Source: Geodermatophilus ruber
Lineage (GTDB): Bacteria > Actinomycetota > Actinomycetes > Mycobacteriales > Geodermatophilaceae
Length of the DNA: 64,000 bases
Assembly (NCBI RefSeq): GCF_900114385.1
Contig: NZ_FOSW01000020.1
Location: 1-64,000, forward strand
Direction: 5' to 3'
Positions 1 to 10,221 of the stretch are shown in pieces. Below the pieces are notes generated by a model. That model did no database searches. It saw nothing but the letters and a program-made list of their open reading frames with translations, and was not told the DNA's origin. The position numbers and the translations under genes were made by a program. The first letter of the stretch is position 1; the number at the start of each line of letters is the position of its first letter.

Positions 1-850
1 TGCGGACGACGATCGCCTGCTTCGCCGCCGGCGTGGGCGGCGCCGACGTGGTGACCGTGCAGCCGTTCGACGCCGCGCTCGGGCTGCCCGACGCCTTCTC
101 CCGCCGGATCGCCCGCAACACCCAGAACCTGCTGGTGGAGGAGGGGTCGCTGGCCCGCGTCCTCGACCCGGCCGGCGGGTCCTGGTACGTCGAGTCGCTG
201 ACCGAGGAGCTCGCGCAGGCGGCGTGGTCCTGGTTCACCGAGATCGAGCGGGCCGGCGGGCTGGCCGCCGCGCTCGACTCCGGGCTCGTCCGCGACCGGA
301 TCGCCGCCGCGTGGGACGCCCGCGCGCAGCGGCTGGCGCACCGCGCCGACGCGATCACCGGCGTCAGCGAGTTCCCGAACCTGGCCGAGGTGCTGCCGCA
401 GCGGCAGCCCGCGGCCGACGTCCTGCCCACCGGCGGTCTCCCGCGGGTCCGCGCCGCGCAGGAGTTCGAGGAGCTGCGCGACCGCGCCGAGGCGGCCGGC
501 ACTCGGCCGCGGGTCTACCTGGCCACGATCGGCCCGGTCGCCCGGCACACCGCGCGGGCGACCTTCGCCGGCAACCTGTTCCAGGCCGGCGGTCTCGAGA
601 CGCCGTCCGGGGACGGGGCCTCCGGGCTCGCCGGGACGGGGACGACGGTGGCCTGCATCTGCGGCACCGACAAGGACTACGCGGAGTCGGCCGCGGCGCT
701 CGCCGCCGACCTGCGCGCGGCCGGTGCCACGCAGGTGTGGCTCGCCGGGAAGCCGTCCCTCGCGGTGGACGGCATCGACGGATACCTGTACGCCGGATGC
801 GACGCGCTGGACGTCCTGCGCACGGTCCACGAGCAGTTGGGAGCCACGGC

Positions 851-854
<4 letters not shown>
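1..854 (+). CDS. mutA: Methylmalonyl-CoA mutase small (beta) subunit, 3' part
   Basis: The reading frame is open from the left edge (first codon at position 3) and ends at 854, so only the last 283 residues are present. It is the C-terminal part of the non-catalytic subunit of the heterodimeric mutase, which pairs with MutB to turn methylmalonyl-CoA into succinyl-CoA. The early part ([15 protein letters not shown]) matches the end of the substrate-binding barrel. The C-terminal part is the degenerate B12-binding-like domain and has no DxHxxG motif, as is usual for this subunit. Its stop overlaps the mutB start (ATGA), indicating translational coupling. Confidence 0.93.
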
Positions 855-3057
<2,203 letters not shown>

Positions 3058-3058
<1 letters not shown>

Positions 3059-4095
3059 TGGCCGGACGCGCGGTCGACGTCCCCGCGCTCGTCGAGGGGG
3101 TGCTGGCCGGCGACCGGCGGGTGATGGCGCGGGCCATCACCCTGGTTGAGTCCCGCCGGGCCGACCACCGGGAGAAGGCGCAGGAGCTGCTGGTCGAGCT
3201 GCTGCCGCACACCGGTGGCGCCCGGCGGGTGGGCATCAGCGGCGTCCCCGGCGTCGGCAAGTCCACCTTCGTCGACTCGCTCGGGGTGACCCTGACGGGG
3301 GCGGGGCACCGCGTGGCCGTCCTCGCGGTCGACCCGTCGTCGGCCCGGTCGGGCGGCTCGATCCTCGGCGACAAGACCCGGATGGCGCGGCTGGCGGTCG
3401 ACCCGGAGGCGTTCATCCGGCCCTCGCCGACCTCCGGCACCCTCGGCGGGGTGGCCCAGGCGACCCGGCAGTCGATGGTCGTCGTCGAGGCGGCCGGCTA
3501 CGACGTCGTCCTGGTCGAGACCGTCGGCGTCGGGCAGTCGGAGGTCACCGTCGCCGAGATGGTCGACTCCTTCCTGTTCCTCACCCTGGCCAGGACCGGC
3601 GACCAGCTGCAGGGGATCAAGCGGGGCATCCTCGAGATCGCCGACGTCATCGCCGTCAACAAGGCCGACGGGCCGGGAGCGGTCGACGCGCGCAAGGCCG
3701 CCCGCGAGCTGGCCGGCGCGATCCGGATGCTGCGGGGACATGTCGCGGGCGGCTGGGACGTGCCGGTGCTCACCTGCGCCGGGCTGACCGGCGAGGGCCT
3801 GGACACCGTCTGGGCCAAGCTGGTCGAGCACCAGGACCGGATGAAGGCCTCCGGCGAGTTCGACGAGCGGCGGCGGTCCCAGCAGGTGCGCTGGACCTGG
3901 CAGCTGGTGCACGACGGGCTCGAGCACCGGCTGCGCGCCCACCCCGGCGTGCGCGCCGCCGCGCCGGAGCTGGAGAAGGCGGTGCTGGCCGGCGAGCTGA
4001 CCCCGGCGCTGGCCGCCCAGCAGCTGCTGGAGACGTTTCTGGCCGCGCCCGGCGATGTCTCCCGTGATCATGAAGTTCGGGAAGCGACACGCTGA
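3058..4095 (+). CDS. meaB: MeaB/ArgK-type GTPase, mutase chaperone
   Basis: This 345-residue G3E-family GTPase protects and reactivates methylmalonyl-CoA mutase by gating adenosylcobalamin loading. The P-loop GVPGVGKST lies at residues 62-70, followed by the family motif AVDPSSARSGGSILGDKTRM, the G3 region VETVGVGQSE and the NKADG guanine-recognition motif. The start overlaps the mutB stop (TGATG). The last nine residues (DHEVREATR) are encoded by the left arm of a long palindrome at 4065-4134 rather than by family-typical sequence, so the native C-terminus was probably replaced when that repeat became placed here. Confidence 0.95.
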
Positions 4096-4134
4096 GCGAG
4101 GTCGGCGTGTCAGTTCCCGAACTTCATTGATCGC
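4065..4134. terminator. Long imperfect palindrome between convergent genes
   Basis: Two arms of about 28 nt (4065-4092 and 4105-4134) share GATCA, TGAAGTTCGGGAA and GACACGC with one single-base bulge and a 2-nt mismatch; the loop is 12 nt. It separates the convergent meaB and cyclotransferase genes, and the meaB stop codon (4093-4095) lies in the loop. There is no T-run, so a bidirectional terminator is inferred from position and stem strength. It may also be a dispersed intergenic repeat. Confidence 0.7.
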
Positions 4135-4158
4135 GCCCTGCGCGTCGCCGGAGCAGAA

Positions 4159-4647
4159 CTAGAGGCCGGTGGAGCGGCACTCCCGGGTGCGCAGCTCGGC
4201 GAGGTAGTCGTCGGGGGCCCCGGCCGACTCCGCCGCGTCGGCGAGCGCACCCAGGTAGCGCGCCGAGGGCAGCCCGCCCTCGAAGGCGTCGAGCACGTAG
4301 ACGAAGGCCACCGCGTCGCCGGTGAGGGTGTGCACCCGCAGGTGCAGCTTGCGGTAGAGGTCGATGTCGCCGCCCTCCCAGGCGTCCAGGGCACGCTCGT
4401 CGGCCTCGGTGAGGTCGTAGAGGGCGACGAACACGCCGGGGGAGAGCGCCTCGGAGGGCGGGGCGTCCGGGGGCAGGGTGTCGTCCGGGACGAGGGTCGC
4501 CAGCGCGCCCTCCCAGCCCAGGTCCTCGCCGCCGAAGGTCAGCCGCCAGCCGCGGATCCAGCCCGTGCCCAGGTGCGGGGAGGAGGGACAGCGCCGGAGC
4601 ATCTGTGCGGCGTCCATGTTCGACCCGTACGCGGCGTAGAGGCCCAT
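4159..4647 (-). CDS. Gamma-glutamylcyclotransferase-like protein
   Basis: The 162-residue protein begins with the glycine-rich motif MGLYAAYGSNMD, the signature of the gamma-glutamylcyclotransferase/AIG2 fold that binds the gamma-glutamyl amine. The conserved acidic region (ALDAWEGGDIDLYRK) follows at about residues 90-105. Members release 5-oxoproline from gamma-glutamyl compounds, but many bacterial homologues have unknown substrates, so the substrate is not assigned. The ATG at 4647 is preferred over a longer frame to 4782 because the motif is normally at the extreme N-terminus and a -10 box sits 8 nt upstream. It diverges from lpdA. Confidence 0.85.
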   Translation of the reverse strand: MGLYAAYGSNMDAAQMLRRCPSSPHLGTGWIRGWRLTFGGEDLGWEGALATLVPDDTLPPDAPPSEALSPGVFVALYDLTEADERALDAWEGGDIDLYRKLHLRVHTLTGDAVAFVYVLDAFEGGLPSARYLGALADAAESAGAPDDYLAELRTRECRSTGL

Positions 4648-4655
4648 CGCCCGCG

Positions 4656-4661
4656 AGCCTA
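4656..4661 (-). promoter_or_regulatory. Probable leaderless -10 box (TAGGCT)
   Basis: TAGGCT lies 8 nt before the ATG of the cyclotransferase gene, with no ribosome binding site between. This arrangement fits a leaderless actinobacterial transcript. Confidence 0.45.
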
Positions 4662-4762
4662 CGTCGGTGTGGCGCGGTCGACCCCCGGGGGATGGACGAC
4701 GTCGGCGCCCGCAGCGGGGAGAATGGCTGCGCACGTGTCCGCCGAACACCGAGAAGGACCTC

Positions 4763-6166
4763 ATGACCCGCATCGTCATCATCGGTGGTGGCCCCGCCGG
4801 CTACGAAGCCGCGCTCGTCGCCGCATCGCTCGGTGCGCAGGTCACCGTCATCGAGCGGGACGGCGTCGGGGGCGCCAGCGTGCTCACCGACTGCGTGCCG
4901 TCCAAGACGTTCATCGCCTCCGCGGGAGCCATGACTGCGGTCCGGGACTCCACCGCCCTCGGCGTCCAGGGGACCGAGCTGGCCACGGCCGGCCTCGACC
5001 TGGCCGCGGTGAACCACCGGGTCAAGGGCCTGGCCGTGGCCCAGTCGGCCGACATCAAGGCCCGGCTGCTGGCCGAGGGCGTCCGCGTGATCGCCGGCCA
5101 GGGGCGGCTCGCCGACGAGGTGCGCGGCCTGATCGAGCACCGCGTCGAGGTGATGGACGCCGACGGCACCGTCACCGAGATCCTCGAGACCGACGTGGTG
5201 CTGATCGCCACCGGGGCCGACCCGCGGGTGCTGCCCGGCGCCGAGCCCGACCACGAGCGGATCCTCGACTGGCGCGACGTCTACGAGCTCGAGGAGATGC
5301 CCGAGCACCTGATCGTCGTCGGCTCCGGCGTGACGGGGGCCGAGTTCGCCTCCGGCTACCTGGAGGCCGGCGTGCCGGTCACCCTCGTCTCCTCCCGCGA
5401 CCGCGTCCTGCCGGGGGAGGACTCCGACGCCGCCGAGGTGCTCGAGGAGGTCTTCCAGTCCCGCGGCGGCCGCCTCGAGCGCGGCCGGGCGGCCGGCGTG
5501 CGGCGCAGCGAGAAGGGGGTCTCGGTCCAGCTCACCGACGGCCGCACCGTCGAGGGCTCGCACGCGCTGATGACCGTCGGCACGGTGCCCAACACCGCGG
5601 GGCTCAACCTGGAGCGCTGCGGGGTGCAGCTCCAGGAGTCCGGGCACGTCGTCGTCGACCGCGTCTCCCGCACGACCGTTCCCGGCATCTACGCCGCCGG
5701 CGACGTCACCGGCATCTTCCAGCTGGCCTCCGTGGCGGCGATGCAGGGCCGGATCGCGATGTGGCACGCCCTCGGCGAGGCGGTCACCCCCATCCGGCTG
5801 AAGACGGTCGCCGCGAACGTCTTCACCCATCCGGAGATCGCCACCGTCGGGCTGCAGGAGAAGTCGCTGCCCGACGGTGCGCCGATCGACGTCGTCCGGC
5901 TGCCGCTGGCCACGAACGCCCGCGCCAAGATGAGCGACCTGCGCGACGGCTTCGTGAAGCTCTTCGCCCGGCAGGCGACCGGCGTCGTCGTCGGCGGGGT
6001 CGTGGTCGCCCCGGGCGCGTCCGAGCTGATCCTGCCGATCGCGCTCGCGGTCACCAAGGGGCTCACCGTCTCCGACCTGGCGCACACCTTCGCGATCTAC
6101 CCGTCGCTGTCGGGGTCGATCACCGAGGCCGGCCGCCGGATGATGGGCGCCGACGCCCTCGCCTGA
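4763..6166 (+). CDS. lpdA: NAD(P)H-quinone dehydrogenase, LpdA type
   Basis: The 467-residue flavoprotein belongs to the dihydrolipoamide dehydrogenase fold but not its function. It has the FAD motif GGGPAG at residues 8-13, the NAD motif VGSGVTGAEFASGYLEAG, and the second FAD motif GIYAAGDVTGIFQLASVA. The redox region reads ASVLTDCVPSKTF with a single cysteine (Cys44), so the CxxxxC disulfide of true lipoamide dehydrogenases is missing. This is the state of M. tuberculosis LpdA (Rv3303c), an NAD(P)H-quinone reductase linked to oxidative stress. The ATG at 4763 has GAGAAGGA five nucleotides upstream. A stable hairpin follows the gene. Confidence 0.93.
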   Translation: MTRIVIIGGGPAGYEAALVAASLGAQVTVIERDGVGGASVLTDCVPSKTFIASAGAMTAVRDSTALGVQGTELATAGLDLAAVNHRVKGLAVAQSADIKARLLAEGVRVIAGQGRLADEVRGLIEHRVEVMDADGTVTEILETDVVLIATGADPRVLPGAEPDHERILDWRDVYELEEMPEHLIVVGSGVTGAEFASGYLEAGVPVTLVSSRDRVLPGEDSDAAEVLEEVFQSRGGRLERGRAAGVRRSEKGVSVQLTDGRTVEGSHALMTVGTVPNTAGLNLERCGVQLQESGHVVVDRVSRTTVPGIYAAGDVTGIFQLASVAAMQGRIAMWHALGEAVTPIRLKTVAANVFTHPEIATVGLQEKSLPDGAPIDVVRLPLATNARAKMSDLRDGFVKLFARQATGVVVGGVVVAPGASELILPIALAVTKGLTVSDLAHTFAIYPSLSGSITEAGRRMMGADALA

Positions 6167-6247
6167 GGCCGCCCGACCGGAACGACGGGGTCCACGGGAG
6201 GCCAGCGGCTCCTGCGACGCGTGTGACGAGGCGTTCCCTCCGCACGG

Positions 6248-6278
6248 TCCCCATCGGCGGCGGACCCGCCGATGGGGA
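6248..6278 (+). terminator. Perfect 13-bp hairpin after lpdA and over a possible start codon
   Basis: Arms 6248-6260 and 6266-6278 pair perfectly around a 5-nt loop (CGGAC). It lies 81 nt after the lpdA stop and could be its terminator (no T-run). Its right arm contains the ATG at 6272, one of two candidate starts of the next gene, so it could instead restrict translation there. Confidence 0.6.
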
Positions 6279-6283
6279 AGGGG

Positions 6284-7987
6284 ATGCGCTCCGCCCGGAA
6301 TGTCCTCGGCCCCTGCCGCCGCCCGTTCCGGGCGCTGGCCGCCGTCGCGACCGCCGCGGCCGTCTGCCTGGCGCTGCCCCTCGCCGACGCGCGGGCCGAC
6401 GAGCCCGGCGAGACCGTCGTCGGCGAGCTGGTGCAGGCCTGGCCCGAGGCCGGCCTGGAGGGGGAGTCCGCGCACGCCGGGACCGAGCACGCCGAGCAGC
6501 CGCTGACCTGGGTCGAGACCGAGGGCGGCGCGGCGGTGCACGTGCCCACCGGGGCGGTCGAGGACCTGCCGGTCGGGGCCACCGTGCAGGTCACCGTCGG
6601 GAACGCGCCGGCCGGCGAGGACGGCGCGGCGCCGGTGCACGAGGTGCTCGACGCCGCGCTGGTCGAGTCCGCCCCGGTGCCCCGGCCGGCCCGGAGCGCG
6701 CCGCTGACCAACGAGGTCACCGTGGCCCTCGTCGTGCCCGCCGGCGGTAGCCGGGACGGGACGACGCTGCCGGAGATGGTGGCCGCGGTCGACGGCCCGG
6801 TCGCGGAGTTCTGGGCGGAGCAGACCGACGGGGCGATCCGGGTCGGCGTCACCGCCGCCCACGACTGGCTGACCACCGACGCCGGGTGCACCGAACCCTC
6901 CGCCCTCTGGGAGGAGGTCGCCACCCGCGTCGGCTTCGTGCCCGCCCCCGGCCGGCACCTCGCCCTCTACGTCAGCAGCCTGCCGCGAGACCTCCCCGGC
7001 TGCTCGTACGCGCTGGGCCAGATCGGGGGGAGCCCGGCCGCGGGCGGTCGGCTGTACGTCCGCGAGGTCCTGCCCTCGGTGATCGCCCACGAGCTGGGCC
7101 ACAACTTCGGCCTGGGCCACTCCTCGGGTCACCAGTGCGACGGGACCGTCGAGGCCGGGGCCTGCCGCACCGCGCCCTACCGCGACTACTACGACGTCAT
7201 GGGCATCTCCTGGGGGCAGGTGGGCACCCTCAACGCTCCGCAGGCGGCCCTGCTGGGGACGCTCCCGGCCGCGGCGCAGCAGGCGGTGTCCGCACCCGGC
7301 ACCACGACGGTCACCCTGGCCCCGCTCGCCGGCCGCGACGGCACGCGCGCGCTGCGGCTGACCGGTCCCGACGGGGCGACCTACTGGCTGGAGTACCGCT
7401 CCGCCGCCGGCCGCGACGGCTGGCTGGGCTCGCCGGCCAACCGGTACGGCCTGCAGGACGGCGTCCTGCTGCGGCGCACCGCCGGGCTCCCCGACACCGC
7501 GCTGCTGCTCGACGGCACGCCGACAGCGGCGGCCGGGTGGGACGCCGACCTGCAGGCCGCCCTCCCGGTGGGCGCGCCCGTCACGCTGGCCGGCGGGCAG
7601 GTCACCGTCACGGTGGACGCCGTCCTCCCCGCGGGCGCGACCGTCACGGTCACGACGACGGCCGCCGCCCCGGTGCCCGCTCCTCGCGGCGACGCGCAGC
7701 GCCCGGCCGTGCTCCCCGGTGCACCGACCGCACCGGCCGCGGGGCAGCCCGCCGCTCCCGGCCCGGCCGAGCCCCCGGTGGCCGCCCCGGCTCCGGACGC
7801 CGCGCCCACGCCCGATGCGGCGGTGCCGGCCACGCCCGCGCCCTCGGCGAGCCCGGTGGCCACCGTGGCCCGGACGTCGGCCACGGGGGCCTGGACCGTC
7901 CCGGCGCTGGGCGCGGCCGGTGTCGCGCTGGCCGGGGTGGCCTGGCAGACCGGCAGCCGCCGGCGGACGGCGGACACCGGGGCCTGA
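6284..7987 (+). CDS. Secreted, membrane-anchored metzincin-type zinc protease
   Basis: The 567-residue protein starts with a cleavable-looking signal peptide (arginines, then ALAAVATAAAVCLALPLADARA). Mature residues near the N-terminus read DEPGETVVGELVQAW. The zinc motif HELGHNFGLGH is present with a downstream Met-turn sequence YYDVMGIS, which defines a metzincin (reprolysin-like) peptidase. After a beta-rich region comes a Pro/Ala-rich linker, one hydrophobic segment and the tail GSRRRTADTGA, so the enzyme is probably tethered to the membrane outside the cell; no LPxTG is seen. ATG 6284 is preferred; ATG 6272, four codons earlier, lies in a hairpin without a ribosome site. A paralogue follows 50 nt downstream. 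The substrate is unknown. Confidence 0.88.
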   Translation: MRSARNVLGPCRRPFRALAAVATAAAVCLALPLADARADEPGETVVGELVQAWPEAGLEGESAHAGTEHAEQPLTWVETEGGAAVHVPTGAVEDLPVGATVQVTVGNAPAGEDGAAPVHEVLDAALVESAPVPRPARSAPLTNEVTVALVVPAGGSRDGTTLPEMVAAVDGPVAEFWAEQTDGAIRVGVTAAHDWLTTDAGCTEPSALWEEVATRVGFVPAPGRHLALYVSSLPRDLPGCSYALGQIGGSPAAGGRLYVREVLPSVIAHELGHNFGLGHSSGHQCDGTVEAGACRTAPYRDYYDVMGISWGQVGTLNAPQAALLGTLPAAAQQAVSAPGTTTVTLAPLAGRDGTRALRLTGPDGATYWLEYRSAAGRDGWLGSPANRYGLQDGVLLRRTAGLPDTALLLDGTPTAAAGWDADLQAALPVGAPVTLAGGQVTVTVDAVLPAGATVTVTTTAAAPVPAPRGDAQRPAVLPGAPTAPAAGQPAAPGPAEPPVAAPAPDAAPTPDAAVPATPAPSASPVATVARTSATGAWTVPALGAAGVALAGVAWQTGSRRRTADTGA

Positions 7988-8037
7988 GCCGGCGCCGTCC
8001 CCCGAACGGGTCGGGGCCGTGAAGCACCCCGGCCCGG

Positions 8038-10170
8038 ATGCCGATGACCCTGCAGACCCTCCTCGCCCTGGAGCTGCCCGTGCCCGTCGTCCCCCGCCCG
8101 TCGTCGCGGCTGCTCGCGCTCGCCGCGGCGGCCGCGGCCGTCCTGCCCGTGGTGGCCCCGACGGCGGCCTCGGCGGACCCCGGTGAGACGGTCGTCGGCG
8201 AGCTGGTGCAGGCCTGGGCCGAGCACCCGCAGCCGGCGTCGCACGGCGGCGGGGGGCTGCTCAGCTGGATCGCGGCCGGGAACGGCGACGCGGTGCGCGT
8301 CCCCACCGAGGACGTCGCGGGCATCGAGGCCGGGGCCACCGTCTCGGTGGTCGTCGGCGGCGAGGTGGCCGAGGCCTCCCCGGTCGCCGCGGACCTGGAG
8401 CCGGCCCGCGAGGTGCTGGCCGCCGGCGTGGTCGCGGACGCCCCCGCCGACCCGCCGGTGGCCCGGGCCGCGGCGGGCACCACCAACGCGGTCACCGTGG
8501 TCATGGTCGTGCCGGCCGGAGCGACCCCGGATGCGCGCACCCGGGCGGAGGTCGTGGCCGCCGTCGACGGACCGGTCGCCGCCTTCTGGGCCGAGCAGAC
8601 CGGCGGGGCCGTCCAGCTGGGGGTGACCGCCTCCTTCGACTGGTTCCAGGCCTCCGCCGGCTGCGCCGACCCCTATGCGCTGTGGAACCAGGCCGCCGCC
8701 CACGCCGGCTGGGTGCGCGCGCCGCAGCGGCACCTGCTGCTCTACGTCCCCTCGGACGCCCCCGGCTGCGCCTCCGGGCTCGCCGAGATCGGCAGCTCGC
8801 TCACCTCCGGTGGGCGGCTCTACGTCCGGGAGGCCGCTCCCTCGGTGCTGGCCCACGAGCTGGGGCACAACTTCGGCCTGGGCCATGCCTCCCTGCTGCA
8901 GTGCGACGGCGCGGTCGACGCCGGTGCCTGCGGGGTGACCGGCTACGGCGACTGGTACGACGTCATGGGCATCTCGTGGCAGCAGCTGGGCTCGCTCAAC
9001 GCCGCCCACGCCGCGCGCCTCGGGGTGCTGCCCGCGGGCACGGCCCCCACGGTGGCGGCCGGCGCGCCGCCGACCCAGGTCACGCTCGCGCCGGTCGGTG
9101 CCCGCACCGGGACCCGGGCGCTGCGGCTGACCGACCCGGCCGGCCGCACGTACTGGCTGGAGTACCGGACCGCCACCGGCCGGGACGGCTGGCTCGGGAC
9201 GGCCGGCAACTGGCGCGGCCTGCAGAGCGGCGTCCAGCTGCGGCTGGCCGGGGACGGTGCCGACACCTCGCTGCTGCTAGACCCGACGCCGTCCGGTTCG
9301 GCGCAGTGGTCCGCCGACGGCGCGACGGCCTTCCCGGTGAACATCCCGGTGAGCTTCGCCGGAGGGGCCTTCACCGTCACCGTGCTCGAGGCCGGCGCGC
9401 AGGGGGCGCGGCTCGAGGTCCGGCCCGGGCAGGCGGTCGCCGCACCTCCCGCGGCCACCCAGGGCACCGGTGAGATCGGCGGGACCGGATTCGCCTACTT
9501 CCTCAACGACGCCTTCAGCGGCATCGCCAACTGGGTGTTCGCCTATGGCAGCCCGCTGGACAGCGTGTTCGTCGGCGACTGGGACGGCGACGGCGTCGAC
9601 ACGCTCGCGGTCCGCCGCGGCAACACCTTCCTCGTCCGCGACAGCAACACGACCGGGGCCGCCGACCGCACGTTCGCCTACGGGGATCCGGGGGACGCGG
9701 TGCTCGTCGGCGACTGGGACGGCGACGGGCGGGACACCCTCGCGGTGCGCCGGGGCAACCAGTACCTGGTCCGGAACTCGCTGACGACCGGCGTCGCGGA
9801 CGGCAGCTTCTTCTACGGGGACCCCGGCGACGTGGTGCTCGTGGGGGACTGGGACGGCGACCGCGCCGACAGCCTGACCGTCCGCCGCGGTGCGCTCTGG
9901 TTCGTGAAGAACGGGCTGACCACCGGCGTCGCGGACACCACGTTCGGCTACGGCGATCCCGGCGACACCGTGCTGGTGGGGCGCTGGCGGGCGGGGCAGC
10001 GCGGCGACACCCTGGCGGTCCGCCGCGGGAACCTCTACCACCTGCGGTTCAGCCTGACCTCGGGCCCGGCCGACCAGGTGGTCGCCTACGGCGACGTCAC
10101 CGACACCGCGTTCGCCGGGGACTGGAACGCCGACGGGGTGGACACCCTCGGCGTCCGCCGTCCGGGCTGA
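8038..10170 (+). CDS. Secreted metzincin-type zinc protease with VCBS/FG-GAP-like repeats
   Basis: This 710-residue paralogue of the upstream protease shares the signal-peptide layout, the ADPGETVVGELVQAW start of the mature chain, the zinc site HELGHNFGLGH and the Met-turn WYDVMGIS. The two probably arose by tandem duplication. Its C-terminus differs: instead of a linker and membrane anchor, residues from about 490 form five repeats of about 45 residues around GDWDGDGxDTLAVRRGN, an FG-GAP/VCBS-like calcium-binding propeller blade motif. The product is therefore probably released or wall-bound. An ATG two codons in (8044) is an alternative start; the ribosome site is weak. Confidence 0.88.
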   Translation: MPMTLQTLLALELPVPVVPRPSSRLLALAAAAAAVLPVVAPTAASADPGETVVGELVQAWAEHPQPASHGGGGLLSWIAAGNGDAVRVPTEDVAGIEAGATVSVVVGGEVAEASPVAADLEPAREVLAAGVVADAPADPPVARAAAGTTNAVTVVMVVPAGATPDARTRAEVVAAVDGPVAAFWAEQTGGAVQLGVTASFDWFQASAGCADPYALWNQAAAHAGWVRAPQRHLLLYVPSDAPGCASGLAEIGSSLTSGGRLYVREAAPSVLAHELGHNFGLGHASLLQCDGAVDAGACGVTGYGDWYDVMGISWQQLGSLNAAHAARLGVLPAGTAPTVAAGAPPTQVTLAPVGARTGTRALRLTDPAGRTYWLEYRTATGRDGWLGTAGNWRGLQSGVQLRLAGDGADTSLLLDPTPSGSAQWSADGATAFPVNIPVSFAGGAFTVTVLEAGAQGARLEVRPGQAVAAPPAATQGTGEIGGTGFAYFLNDAFSGIANWVFAYGSPLDSVFVGDWDGDGVDTLAVRRGNTFLVRDSNTTGAADRTFAYGDPGDAVLVGDWDGDGRDTLAVRRGNQYLVRNSLTTGVADGSFFYGDPGDVVLVGDWDGDRADSLTVRRGALWFVKNGLTTGVADTTFGYGDPGDTVLVGRWRAGQRGDTLAVRRGNLYHLRFSLTSGPADQVVAYGDVTDTAFAGDWNADGVDTLGVRRPG
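9517..10167 (+). repeat. Five tandem protein-level propeller repeats
   Basis: Five in-frame units each end in a version of GDWDGDG-x-DTLAVRRGN. Units 1 and 2 carry the full DxDxDG calcium loop. Unit 3 has GDWDGDRAD, unit 4 has lost it (GRWRAGQRGD), and unit 5 reads GDWNADGVD. Confidence 0.8.
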
Positions 10171-10221
10171 GCCCCGCGGGCACGGGCCGGCCGGCGCCGG
10201 ACCCGTGCCCCCGCGCCGCGC

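Noticed and set aside
224-850. N-terminal extension of mutB reading through mutA
   Set aside because: The frame is open only because of high GC; family sequence begins at 851 and the ATG overlaps the mutA stop.
9517-10167. DNA-level tandem repeat or CRISPR-like array
   Set aside because: The periodicity is at protein level (five propeller units) with diverged DNA; there are no identical direct repeats with unique spacers.
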